Counted from the stretch's first letter, positions 32,920 through 38,857 are shown. The stretch: 45,688 nt of DNA from a virus (IMGVR_UViG_3300046811_000110:1-45688), one strand, 5' to 3'. The notes: generated by a model not told the origin, from the sequence alone. A program made the numbers and translations.

Positions 32920-33449
32920 TCGACCCGGAGCAACTTGAGTTCACCACCGCAATCGGAATTAAACGCAGCCGCCGCCTCAAGAGCTTCCATCACAATGACT
33001 CTTCCAGCATCGACGTAATCGCGGAGCGCGAAGGCCGCGCCATAAGCATAGGGACTGCCGCTGCCGATGGCGAGAAAACCCCAAGACGGCACGATAATCG
33101 AACCATCGCCGTAAATTCCGCAAAGGCTGTCCGCGCTCGCCAAAATGGTGTTTTGTGCGTAGTCGGGCGCCCCGTTATCGTCGGGCATCTTGCGGAAATC
33201 GGCTTCTTTGTAGAGAGCTTGAAGAATCTCCGCCACATCCTCCGGCGTCCTTGCCTCGGCGATCACGCCCCCCTTCCTGCGCAACAGGTCAATGCCACTG
33301 CCCTGCCCCGAATGGCCCAGGGTCCAACGTCCATACCGAACTATCTTGTCGGCAGCCTCGGGAAAGATGAACGAACCGCCGGTCGTGCGGCTGTCGGTTC
33401 CAATCCATACCGCGCCCTCGCGGTCCCTGTATCCGCAAACGATGGTCAT
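32916..33449 (-). CDS. Proteasome-beta/HslV-like Ntn-hydrolase, possible prohead protease
   Basis: 177 residues. After Met removal the chain would start Thr-Ile-Val-Cys-Gly, as in HslV (TTIV). It follows with GAVWIGTDSRTTGGSFIFPE (D19 in the place of the proteasome Asp17) and ADKIVRYGRWTLGHSGQGSG (K35 in place of Lys33). GDGSIIVPSWGFLAIGSGSP and AYGAAFALRD give the second half of the N-terminal-nucleophile sandwich. These enzymes cut peptides with the N-terminal Thr. No HslU or Clp partner is encoded. As it sits next to terminase and portal and no other head protease is visible, head maturation is a reasonable inference. Confidence 0.78.
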   Translation of the reverse strand: MTIVCGYRDREGAVWIGTDSRTTGGSFIFPEAADKIVRYGRWTLGHSGQGSGIDLLRRKGGVIAEARTPEDVAEILQALYKEADFRKMPDDNGAPDYAQNTILASADSLCGIYGDGSIIVPSWGFLAIGSGSPYAYGAAFALRDYVDAGRVIVMEALEAAAAFNSDCGGELKLLRVE

Positions 33450-33676
33450 TCGTCCTCATCTTCCTCTTCATCGTCGTCCGCGCCCTCGGCGTCCTCGAAG
33501 CCGCCATCCTCGGCGAACAGCGGCTCGGGCTCGTCGGGGCCGTCGTCGAAGCCCGATTCGTCGTCCTCGCCCAGCGTCGAGTCGGGGTCGGCGTTGACTT
33601 CTAAGTCAACCTCGTCCTCCGGCCCGGCGATGCGGCGGACCTCGCGGTCGAGTTCATAGTCCCAGTTCCGGCTCAT
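33446..33676 (-). CDS. Small acidic protein
   Basis: 76 residues from ATG 33676 (MSRNWDYELDREVRRIAGPE), with a very acidic C-terminus (Asp/Glu runs, ending EEEDEDE). It overlaps the protease gene as ATGA. Unknown function; acidic DNA-mimic proteins can inhibit host enzymes, but here it could equally be a minor head protein. Confidence 0.62.
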   Translation of the reverse strand: MSRNWDYELDREVRRIAGPEDEVDLEVNADPDSTLGEDDESGFDDGPDEPEPLFAEDGGFEDAEGADDDEEEDEDE

Positions 33677-33851
33677 CGAGATCCCAGACCTCCACGTCGG
33701 CGCGACCCAGCCAGTAGTCCGCGTGCCCGTAAGTGCCCGCCGGCCACCGCGCCTCGCCCTCGCTCGTCCCGGCGAGCGCATCCCGCACGCCCTCGCGGCG
33801 TGCTTCCTCATGCGGCGGGGCGTATTTCAGCGGCGCCCGGATGTCAGCCAT
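33654..33851 (-). CDS. Small protein, unknown
   Basis: 65 residues from ATG 33851 (MADIRAPLKYAPPHEEARRE), overlapping the next gene by 23 bp and the previous by 8 bp. It has an aromatic, acidic C-terminal half (YGHADYWLGRADVEVWDLDE). No family is recognised. Confidence 0.55.
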   Translation of the reverse strand: MADIRAPLKYAPPHEEARREGVRDALAGTSEGEARWPAGTYGHADYWLGRADVEVWDLDEPELGL

Positions 33852-34047
33852 CGCCCTCGACCCCATCCCAAAACGCCGCGTCGGCGACAGGCGAGGCGGA
33901 CGGATGCGCTCGCCAGTGCGCCTTGAACCATTCCGCGCAGGACAGCATCGGCATCCGGTTGATGTAGTCCTCGAACGTCGCGACCCGCCCATACCAGCGC
34001 GAGGTTGCACGGGACGCCTGCTCAGCCAGTTCGTCGATATCAGCCAT
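33844..34047 (-). CDS. Small helical protein, unknown
   Basis: 67 residues from ATG 34047 (MADIDELAEQASRATSRWYG), overlapping both neighbours by 8 bp. The middle has RVATFEDYINRMPMLSCAEW and FKAHWRAHP, giving a Trp-rich helical protein. Not recognised. Confidence 0.55.
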   Translation of the reverse strand: MADIDELAEQASRATSRWYGRVATFEDYINRMPMLSCAEWFKAHWRAHPSASPVADAAFWDGVEGDG

Positions 34048-34324
34048 TCTCTCCCCCCTCCAGCGCAGCTCGCGCCTCGGCCAGCACTTTCCACCCGCTC
34101 GCGATCCGCGCCTCGTCCAGCGCGGCGACGAGGTTGGCGAGGGCGGCAACGAGACCGTCGTGTGCGTTAACCGCACGCACGATCAACCTAGCGTTAGCCT
34201 CACCACGAGCGCGCTGTAGATGGCAAACTCGATAATCCGACTCGCCGGGGAATGCGCTCTCGACGAACCAATCAGCGCCTCCAAGATCAGTTGCAAACCA
34301 AGGCCGCGGCGTCGTTTCGGACAT
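34040..34324 (-). CDS. Phage protein of the ANARLIVRAVNAH type
   Basis: 94 residues from ATG 34324 (ATGA overlap). It shows the pattern of a small protein very common in phages of proteobacteria: PWFATDLGGADWFVES, a short beta part, then GEANARLIVRAVNAHDGLVA and a C-terminal helix. Function unknown in all cases I recall. Confidence 0.65.
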   Translation of the reverse strand: MSETTPRPWFATDLGGADWFVESAFPGESDYRVCHLQRARGEANARLIVRAVNAHDGLVAALANLVAALDEARIASGWKVLAEARAALEGGENG

Positions 34325-34593
34325 CACCGGCTCCCGCTGCAATGCCAGTCCTCGGCCCAGGCGACGAAGCCACCGGCAGAGGTCACCTGCGCGCAACTGA
34401 AGCCGCCCCAGTAACTCGGCACCGGGTAGTAGGCGAAGAGGGCGGCCAGCAACAGGGGAGGGAGGTGGCGGCGCGTCCTGCGGGGTGCGAGAAAGGCCGA
34501 GATCGCGCCGAGGATGACCGGCACGACGACGCAGAGCCACACCACGATCGCCAGCCCATAGAAAATTGCCAGCAGCATGGCGATGGTACGCAT
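34324..34593 (-). CDS. Small membrane protein
   Basis: 89 residues: one strong N-terminal membrane segment (IAMLLAIFYGLAIVVWLCVV continuing to about residue 35), a basic loop (APRRTRRH) and a second hydrophobic stretch (LPPLLLAALFAYY), then a Cys-containing, possibly periplasmic end. It lies in a cluster with holin- and spanin-like genes, so a role in lysis is possible. Stop overlaps the next start (ATGA). Confidence 0.6.
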   Translation of the reverse strand: MRTIAMLLAIFYGLAIVVWLCVVVPVILGAISAFLAPRRTRRHLPPLLLAALFAYYPVPSYWGGFSCAQVTSAGGFVAWAEDWHCSGSR

Positions 34594-34703
34594 CAGCCAA
34601 ACCCCAGCGGCGTCGGGAGGAGCGCGAAGGCGGCGATGACGATGGCTGCGATCAGGACGCCGGCCACGACCAGCCGCCCGTTATCCGTCAGGCGTCGGGT
34701 CAG
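34593..34703 (-). CDS. Possible mini-protein with one TM segment and non-ATG start
   Basis: An open frame of about 36 codons: TRRLTDNGRLVVAGVLIAAI, then VIAAFALLPTPLGFG and a TGA that overlaps the next ATG. The reading looks like a small membrane peptide, but no ATG, GTG or TTG lies at its natural N-terminus. CTG at 34703 overlaps the previous stop (CTGA), and an internal GTG is the other option. Kept as tentative because it fills a gap in an otherwise gapless operon. Confidence 0.35.
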   Translation of the reverse strand: MTRRLTDNGRLVVAGVLIAAIVIAAFALLPTPLGFG

Positions 34704-35014
34704 AGGAGGCCGAGGAGCAGCGGCAACAGGCTCGGCAGCACCTGCGGGATCAGCACCTTCAATTCGCCCCATATCATTCCACCCCAGTCAGCCGAGACGC
34801 CCGGAGCCGGCACCCCGTTCGCGCAAGCCGCTTTCGCATCCGCCCACAGGACGCCGATGGCCGAGTGCGGGTCCTGCGCGTCCAGCGCCGCGGCAGCGCC
34901 CGGCGGGATCTTCGCGAGGTCGGTGCACACGGTCGTCTCGACCTGGGCGACCTGGGTGCAGGCGGCGAGGCCGAGGATGGCGGCAACGGTCAGGGCGCGG
35001 ATGTTAAGGCGCAT
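34700..35014 (-). CDS. Lipoprotein with C-terminal hydrophobic segment, possible u-spanin
   Basis: 104 residues. The signal peptide MRLNIRALTVAAILGLAACT has a lipobox (LAAC, Cys19). A periplasmic part with CTDLAKIPPGAAAALDAQ follows, and the chain ends in a hydrophobic stretch (LKVLIPQVLPSLLPLLLGLL). A lipid anchor for the outer membrane at the N-terminus plus a C-terminal inner-membrane segment is the definition of a unimolecular spanin; the prolines in the last segment make this uncertain. A good AAAGGA site precedes ATG. It is directly downstream of the holin-like gene. Confidence 0.6.
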   Translation of the reverse strand: MRLNIRALTVAAILGLAACTQVAQVETTVCTDLAKIPPGAAAALDAQDPHSAIGVLWADAKAACANGVPAPGVSADWGGMIWGELKVLIPQVLPSLLPLLLGLL

Positions 35015-35025
35015 CGGAGATCCTT

Positions 35026-35346
35026 TCAGGACAGGGGCAGGGGTTGCGGCGCTACCGGGGTCATCATTGCCGGGGGCGCAGGGGGCGGCGGGGGCGGTGA
35101 GGCCGGGACTGCCGGCGCCGGGTCGGGCGGCGCGTCTATCCCCATCAGCTTCGGCTCCAGCCGGGTCAGCCAGCCGCCGGCAAAGCCCGCCGCGGCGACG
35201 ATGACCGAGGCGTAGGCCGCCGCGATCTCGGGCGGCAACGGCCCCGCGTATTTGTTGAGGTAGTAGATCAGGATGATGACCAGCGGCGAGGACCCGCCCG
35301 CCGCCGCCGCCCCGTTCGCAACCCTCGGGCTCATCGGTTCCGCCAT
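35026..35346 (-). CDS. Holin-like protein with two TM segments
   Basis: 106 residues from ATG 35346 behind a strong GGAGG site. Two membrane segments (about SPLVIILIYYL and AAAYASVIVAAAGFAGGW) are separated by a short polar loop (NKYAGPLPPE), and the C-terminus is a long Pro/Ala tail. This suits a class II holin that releases the endolysin. It is the first gene of the late unit and would be the first translated from the promoter at about 35374-35401. Confidence 0.62.
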   Translation of the reverse strand: MAEPMSPRVANGAAAAGGSSPLVIILIYYLNKYAGPLPPEIAAAYASVIVAAAGFAGGWLTRLEPKLMGIDAPPDPAPAVPASPPPPPPAPPAMMTPVAPQPLPLS

Positions 35347-35373
35347 CGCTACCTCCGTAATCTCACATGACTT

Positions 35374-35401
35374 GTTATCCTGTTTCCGGGGATGGCGCAA
35401 G
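35374..35401 (-). promoter_or_regulatory. Candidate late-unit promoter (minus strand)
   Basis: On the minus strand CTTGCG (35401-35396), 16 nt, then GATAAC (35379-35374), resembling an alphaproteobacterial housekeeping promoter. It lies about 30 bp upstream of the first late gene, in the short gap between divergent units. No phage RNA polymerase is seen, so host polymerase must transcribe this unit. Confidence 0.5.
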
Positions 35402-35411
35402 GCGGAAAACA

Positions 35412-35449
35412 GGAAGGGCGGCTAGAGGGGGAGCCCCTGCCGCCCTTCC
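35412..35449. terminator. Perfect 11-bp stem terminator between divergent units
   Basis: GGAAGGGCGGC (35412-35422) and GCCGCCCTTCC (35439-35449) pair perfectly around a 16-nt loop. On the minus strand the stem is followed by TGTTTT and on the plus strand by GTTTCCC. It lies just upstream of the late promoter, so it should stop minus-strand read-through from the replication block before the late genes. Confidence 0.68.
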
Positions 35450-35495
35450 GTTTCCCGGGGCCCGACCTTGGGAGGAAAGAGGCCCGAGGAGGTGC

Positions 35496-35525
35496 TTGAC
35501 GAGGAGCCGTCAACTCGTCTAGCCT
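35496..35525 (+). promoter_or_regulatory. Weak candidate promoter for the accessory block
   Basis: CTTGAC-type -35 (TTGACG at 35496-35501) and a poor -10 (TAGCCT at 35520-35525) with an 18-nt spacer, 40 bp before the first plus-strand small gene. Only the -35 is convincing. Confidence 0.3.
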
Positions 35526-35565
35526 TTGTGCTCGTCACCGGCGCTGCAACGCCTCGGAGCCCGCT

Positions 35566-35685
35566 ATGGCACATACAGACGACCGGCCGGAAAATCAAGC
35601 CCTCTCGATCGTCGAGATGTTGGCGAGCGCCCTGTGCGGAAAGACGCCGGCGTGCCCGGTACATCGCGCCGTCGGAGCCGCGTGA
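35566..35685 (+). CDS. Small protein, 39 residues
   Basis: ATG 35566 with CGGAG about 7 nt before it. The product starts MAHTDDRPENQALSIVEMLA and has two Cys (SALCGKTPACPVH). TGA overlaps the next ATG. Not recognised. The coupled layout and ribosome-binding site support it being real. Confidence 0.5.
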   Translation: MAHTDDRPENQALSIVEMLASALCGKTPACPVHRAVGAA

Positions 35686-35765
35686 TGATGGAGGCGCTTG
35701 CTCCATTCCTCATGGTTGGGGGCGTCATCCTCCTGTTCTGGGCAATCCACAGGGGGTGGTTGTGA
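35685..35765 (+). CDS. Mini membrane protein, 26 residues
   Basis: It starts at ATG 35685 overlapping the previous stop and reads MMEALAPFLMVGGVILLFWA with a short basic end, so it is a single membrane segment. Unknown function; phage mini-membrane proteins often affect host envelope or exclusion. Confidence 0.5.
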   Translation: MMEALAPFLMVGGVILLFWAIHRGWL

Positions 35766-35780
35766 TGGTGGGGGCGGCGG

Positions 35781-36029
35781 ATGGCTAGTCTGGTCGGCGG
35801 CATCAACGCTCTTATCGAGACGGCGGACGCACTCAAGGCCGTCCGTCTGTCCTTCGAGAAAGACCTGCGCGAAGCACTGAAGGCAGAGCTTATGACGCTC
35901 GCCGAGGCGCGCATCGACCAACTCGTCGACGATACCGTGAAGGCTCTAGAGACCAAAATAAACGCCGCTCGGGAACTGTATGCACAGCAGGTCGTCGTCC
36001 GGCTCACCGTTAATAGACAGGCTCCGTAG
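35781..36029 (+). CDS. Small helical protein
   Basis: 82 residues, mostly one long amphipathic helix (LIETADALKAVRLSFEKDLR, LAEARIDQLVDDTVKALETK), ATG 35781 behind a G-rich GGGGGCGG site. Probably a coiled-coil oligomer. Not recognised. Confidence 0.62.
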   Translation: MASLVGGINALIETADALKAVRLSFEKDLREALKAELMTLAEARIDQLVDDTVKALETKINAARELYAQQVVVRLTVNRQAP

Positions 36030-36141
36030 CGGGTAACCCACACGCCCGCTCCGGGACCACACCCCCGGTCGGTAGGGACCCCGCCTCTCGCAAGAGAGCG
36101 CCAAACCAAGAAACCACCCGCCTACCCTTCCCACCGTTGAC

Positions 36142-36170
36142 GGGAGAAGGGGGGTTTGGGGGGATGTGGG
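36142..36170 (+). other. G-quadruplex-forming motif
   Basis: Four G-runs in a row on the plus strand: 3 G, 4-nt spacer, 6 G, TTT, 6 G, ATGT, 3 G. All loops are 3-4 nt, which fits the strict G3-N1-7 rule. Confidence 0.75.
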
Positions 36171-36593
36171 CACTCACCTTACCTGATGCGCAAGCATCCC
36201 CACCCGAGGCAGAGCGCGTCAGCGCGGAGCGAGTGCCTACAACAAGGCAAGCCTCAGAGCAGCCGGAAACCCTAAAATTGCGCCGGACTTTGAAAGGGGG
36301 AGGTAAAATTCCCCCCGCCGCGCTCCGCTCCCGGCGTTCTCCCCGAACGGGCGCCGACGCCGGCTCGAGGCGCTCGAGCTCGCGCCCAGCCTCGGGCCCG
36401 CACTGGCATAAGAGCACGCCCGCACGCGCATACGCACGCGCACGCGAGGGGCTGCGGTGTTCCGCAGACGTTCGGTCAGCAGTGCTAACCCATAGACTTT
36501 GTATATAGGTCAGCGTTGCGTACCTTTCTTCGCATCACGACGCTCGAGCGCTTGGCGCTGCGCATAAATCGCACGCAGCACATATCACACCAC

Positions 36594-36621
36594 TTGACAC
36601 GGCTGATGGGAGTGGTATGGT
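36594..36621 (+). promoter_or_regulatory. Early promoter, TTGACA-16-TATGGT
   Basis: A consensus -35 (TTGACA, in CACTTGACAC) and a -10 of TATGGT with a 16-nt spacer, 28 bp before the 36650 gene. The CACTTGACA core recurs at 37861, so these are likely strong early promoters read by host sigma-70. Confidence 0.68.
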
Positions 36622-36649
36622 GGGGTTGTTGGTACTTGGGAGGATCGAG

Positions 36650-36859
36650 ATGGCAAAGGTTTTGGCGACGGCGGTTTACCGGGATAGCTACTTCGGGGCG
36701 GTGCCGGTGCGGTTGGTTCCGGTTGGTCGCGATGGCCGGTCGAACTGGGAGCCGGCGGAGCGCTGCGCGGTGACGTGCGGCTATAGGAACGCGCCGGCGG
36801 CTCGGCTGATCGCGCAGGCTCTGCGGGATCGGCGGTTCTCGGACGTGGTGGCGGCATAG
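36650..36859 (+). CDS. Small protein, unknown
   Basis: 69 residues from ATG 36650, which follows a GGGAGG site; an in-frame ATG at 36617 lies inside the -10 element and cannot be used. Reads MAKVLATAVYRDSYFGAVPV, RLVPVGRDGRSNWEPAERCA and a helical end with APAARLIAQALRDRRFS. The first gene of an early transcript; not recognised. Confidence 0.65.
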   Translation: MAKVLATAVYRDSYFGAVPVRLVPVGRDGRSNWEPAERCAVTCGYRNAPAARLIAQALRDRRFSDVVAA

Positions 36860-36890
36860 CTTCGGCTCGGGAGGACAGACGATGACACAC
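36851..36890 (+). repeat. Translation-leader repeat, copy 1
   Basis: A 40-nt segment matching 37094-37133 with 5 mismatches. It holds the end of one gene (GCGGCATAGC), a GGGAGGA ribosome-binding site and the next start ATGACACA. Confidence 0.85.
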
Positions 36891-36914
36891 CGCACGACTG
36901 ATTACAGGGTATGA
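36882..36914 (+). pseudogene. Ten-codon remnant behind leader repeat
   Basis: A well-placed ATG (GGGAGG 8 nt upstream) opens a frame of only 10 codons (MTHRTTDYRV) ending in TGA, which overlaps the ATG at 36911. It starts with the same MT and leader as the 37125 gene, so it may be a truncated copy or a leader peptide that couples translation to the next gene. Confidence 0.35.
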
Positions 36915-37087
36915 CCATCTCGACATCACCGCGGCACAGGAGAACGCTTCCTGCGCCGCACCACTCAGGAGGGTCGACGATTTACGGCAAGGCGTTTTGG
37001 GCTGGCTGGTATGGCGAAGATCATCCGAACGGGGAGAACGTGGTTACTCGCTCGACGCGGGCTTGGCTGATTTCGCGCAACGAGTAG
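36911..37087 (+). CDS. Small protein, 58 residues
   Basis: ATG 36911 has only a weak site. Within the frame, after CAGGAGGGTCGACG, an ATT lies exactly where other genes here have ATG, and the rest (YGKAFWAGWYGEDHPNGENV) looks the conserved part. The true product may therefore be the shorter 36-codon form with a rare ATT start, or this ATT may be a mutated ATG. Confidence 0.5.
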   Translation: MTISTSPRHRRTLPAPHHSGGSTIYGKAFWAGWYGEDHPNGENVVTRSTRAWLISRNE

Positions 37088-37093
37088 CCGCAC

Positions 37094-37133
37094 GCGGCAT
37101 AGCTTCAGCTTGGGAGGATGGACGATGACACAA
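37094..37133 (+). repeat. Translation-leader repeat, copy 2
   Basis: Second copy of the 40-nt leader (see 36851-36890), with GGGAGGA and ATGACACA giving the start of the 37125 gene. Confidence 0.85.
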
Positions 37134-37271
37134 GCAATGTGGTTCTGTGTGGAAGAGCGGGGCTATTTCATTGGGCGCGTTTTCGCGACGGAATCCGAGA
37201 TACGAAACGCGCTCGGCCCATACATCACTATCGTCGGGAACCTTGTTTCCGTGTGGGGGAGACCCGATTGA
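37125..37271 (+). CDS. Small protein, 48 residues
   Basis: MTQAMWFCVEERGYFIGRVF, then ATESEIRNALGPYITIVGNL and a Trp-containing end. ATG sits 8 nt after GGGAGG. Its TGA overlaps the TTG start of the small-terminase-like gene, so the two are probably coupled. Not recognised. Confidence 0.6.
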   Translation: MTQAMWFCVEERGYFIGRVFATESEIRNALGPYITIVGNLVSVWGRPD

Positions 37272-37852
37272 GGCGCAGGATATGCGGGGCCCGGTCGAAG
37301 ACGCGGCCGGGTCACCGCTGCCAGCGGCCGCCGATGAAGAACGGCAAGTGCTACGTTCACGGCGGCAAGCTCAAAGGCGGCTCGATACACCGCGACACCT
37401 CGAAAGCCAGCGCCGCACGCAAGCGCTGGCTTGAACTTTTGCACGCGCTGGGGCTTAAACATCCCGGCGGCAGAAGCAACAGCAAACTGCAAAAGGCTCT
37501 GACAATGGCCGAAGAGGCAAAGCAACTGGTCGTCGCCGGCGCACGCGATCTGGCCGAGGCGCTGCCGAGCGACGTGTTGACCAGGCCCGTCGAATCGCTC
37601 TCGCCTGCCGAGGCGCTGGGGCGCGCGGCGCTGTCGGGCTCCTACCAGCTCATCCGCATCATCGAGCAGCCGCTGGAGCGCGACGAGAACGGCAATTTGA
37701 TGGATTTGAAGCAACAGCGCCTGGTCGGCGATATGAGCGCCGTCGCGCTGCGCCTCTTCGTGCGAGCCGCGGGCGACGAGATGCGCTCGCGCTCCGATGA
37801 CGTTCTCGGGCGCCTGCTGGCCGCGATCCAGGCTGACAAAGAGAAATCCTGA
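37268..37852 (+). CDS. Probable terminase small subunit / HGG-motif DNA-binding protein
   Basis: 194 residues from TTG 37268, which overlaps the previous stop (TTGA) and has GGGGGAGA at the right distance; a longer open frame upstream is only a shadow of the 37125 gene. The N-terminus RRRICGARSKTRPGHRCQRP with MKNGKCYVHGGKLKGG is the C-x-A-x-T-R-x-G...NGRC-x-x-HGG motif found at the start of many phage small terminases. It is followed by a basic segment, then helices (LTMAEEAKQLVVAGARDLAE). If correct, it recognises packaging DNA. It is encoded on the opposite strand from the large subunit and more than 4 kb from it. Confidence 0.6.
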   Translation: MRRRICGARSKTRPGHRCQRPPMKNGKCYVHGGKLKGGSIHRDTSKASAARKRWLELLHALGLKHPGGRSNSKLQKALTMAEEAKQLVVAGARDLAEALPSDVLTRPVESLSPAEALGRAALSGSYQLIRIIEQPLERDENGNLMDLKQQRLVGDMSAVALRLFVRAAGDEMRSRSDDVLGRLLAAIQADKEKS

Positions 37853-37863
37853 TTACACGCCAC

Positions 37864-37891
37864 TTGACATCCGCGCTGATGTGCGGATAAT
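37864..37891 (+). promoter_or_regulatory. Early promoter, TTGACA-16-GATAAT
   Basis: A consensus -35 TTGACA (in CACTTGACAT) and a near-consensus -10 GATAAT, 16 nt apart, 25 bp before the 37917 gene, which has a GGGAGG site. This is the best promoter in the window and probably drives the operon to 39891. Confidence 0.78.
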
Positions 37892-37916
37892 GCGCTGACC
37901 TTGGGAGGGAAGACAG

Positions 37917-38132
37917 ATGAGCCGCGAATTCAAGATCGGTGAGCGCCTGCAAATTTGGGACAGCGCCCAGCGTTGTTACAAACAGGGCGTCACGGTGAAG
38001 CGGGTAATCCCCGATGAGAAGGGTGTCGGCGCCGACATCGTCGTGGTGTACGACAAGCCAATCCTCGGAGTGCGACCAAGGCAGACTTTCCGCCCCGGCG
38101 TTCTCGAGGAACGCATCGTGCGGGAGGATTGA
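37917..38132 (+). CDS. Small protein, unknown
   Basis: 71 residues, MSREFKIGERLQIWDSAQRC, with a beta-rich fold suggested by VTVKRVIPDEKGVGADIVVV. First gene after a strong promoter, so likely expressed early in infection. Not recognised. Confidence 0.68.
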   Translation: MSREFKIGERLQIWDSAQRCYKQGVTVKRVIPDEKGVGADIVVVYDKPILGVRPRQTFRPGVLEERIVRED

Positions 38133-38133
38133 C

Positions 38134-38301
38134 ATGAACAACACCGAGAAGATCGCCGAGCTGAGCGAGCGCATCGCGGGCTTCCGGCGCGAGATCGAGC
38201 AGGTGCCGATTGCCGGCGCGATGCGGATCGACTTCCTCAAGCGCGAGATCGCGATTGCCGAGATGACGATCAAGCGGCTGCGCGAGGAGGGCGAGCCATG
38301 A
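38134..38301 (+). CDS. Small coiled-coil protein, 55 residues
   Basis: MNNTEKIAELSERIAGFRRE, then a second helix (MRIDFLKREIAIAEMTIKRL). GGGAGG is 7 nt before ATG 38134. It forms a helical hairpin or coiled coil. The stop overlaps the next ATG. Confidence 0.65.
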   Translation: MNNTEKIAELSERIAGFRREIEQVPIAGAMRIDFLKREIAIAEMTIKRLREEGEP

Positions 38302-38582
38302 CCCGCTGGCAGCGCCGCGTCAACCGCATCTGGTGGCGCGGCTTCCGCGTCGGTTCTCTTATCGGCGTGGCGGGCTATGGGACGGTGATGCTGCTGGGGC
38401 TGTATGTCCCTGGCGAACGCCGCGCCGCGCATCTGTCCAGCATCGAGATTCCAACGAGCGAGGGCTGTATCACCTTGGACAGCGAACATCCCGAGAAAAA
38501 CAGGCGGTGGGTGCCGCGTCACATGTCCGATGGCAGCATAAAATGCTTCGCCTCAGACGCTCCGCAGGAAGTCAAGCAATGA
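38298..38582 (+). CDS. Small membrane-anchored protein
   Basis: 94 residues with a basic Trp-rich N-terminus (MTRWQRRVNRIWWRGFRVGS), one membrane segment (LIGVAGYGTVMLLGLYV) and a soluble C-terminal domain with two Cys (GCITLDSEH, IKCFASD), probably periplasmic. Overlaps both neighbours (ATGA). Not recognised. Confidence 0.65.
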   Translation: MTRWQRRVNRIWWRGFRVGSLIGVAGYGTVMLLGLYVPGERRAAHLSSIEIPTSEGCITLDSEHPEKNRRWVPRHMSDGSIKCFASDAPQEVKQ

Positions 38583-38857
38583 TGCTCGATCTCGACATCC
38601 GGCCCGATCTCCATGCCGTGCGCCTCGGCAAGAAATGGACTGACGTTGCCGGCTACGATCCCGAGGACGACAATTGGCAGCCGGGCCGCGTCATGGCGCA
38701 CATGGTCAACGCGAGCACACTGCGGCAGCTTGAGCCGAAGAGGCCCGCGCGCAGGATGCCTCTAATTCCGCTTGCGGCGAAGCTGTGGTGCATCCCGCCC
38801 CTCGCCGCGGCCTCGGCAGCCCTGGCCTATCAACTGCTGCGTAGGGGGCTCCTATGA
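38579..38857 (+). CDS. Small protein with C-terminal hydrophobic segment
   Basis: 92 residues from ATG 38579. The N-terminal part (MMLDLDIRPDLHAVRLGKKW) is soluble; the end (LWCIPPLAAASAALAYQLLR) could be membrane-associated. Not recognised. Confidence 0.6.
   Translation: MMLDLDIRPDLHAVRLGKKWTDVAGYDPEDDNWQPGRVMAHMVNASTLRQLEPKRPARRMPLIPLAAKLWCIPPLAAASAALAYQLLRRGLL

Larger units (their letters stand above)
36030..36649. other. Noncoding island between small-gene operons
   Basis: Over 600 bp without a convincing gene; the one long plus frame (36137-36508) has no ribosome-binding site and reads as low-complexity. It holds a CTCTC-GCAA-GAGAG hairpin at about 36086-36100, a G-quadruplex motif (36142-36170), a GGCACTC/GAGTGCC inverted repeat (36169-36237) that could close a structured RNA, alternating GC-rich CACGCGCA repeats near 36420-36450, and a promoter at its right edge. 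An origin, packaging site or small RNA are possible. Confidence 0.6.

Noticed and set aside
31018-33018. Plus-strand open frame (666 codons)
   Set aside because: Opposite strand of the terminase gene, which has clear Walker motifs; low-complexity Arg-rich translation.
36137-36508. Possible 123-residue gene
   Set aside because: No ribosome-binding site, Arg/Pro/Ser-rich low-complexity product, and it runs through the G-quadruplex and inverted repeats of a likely noncoding island.
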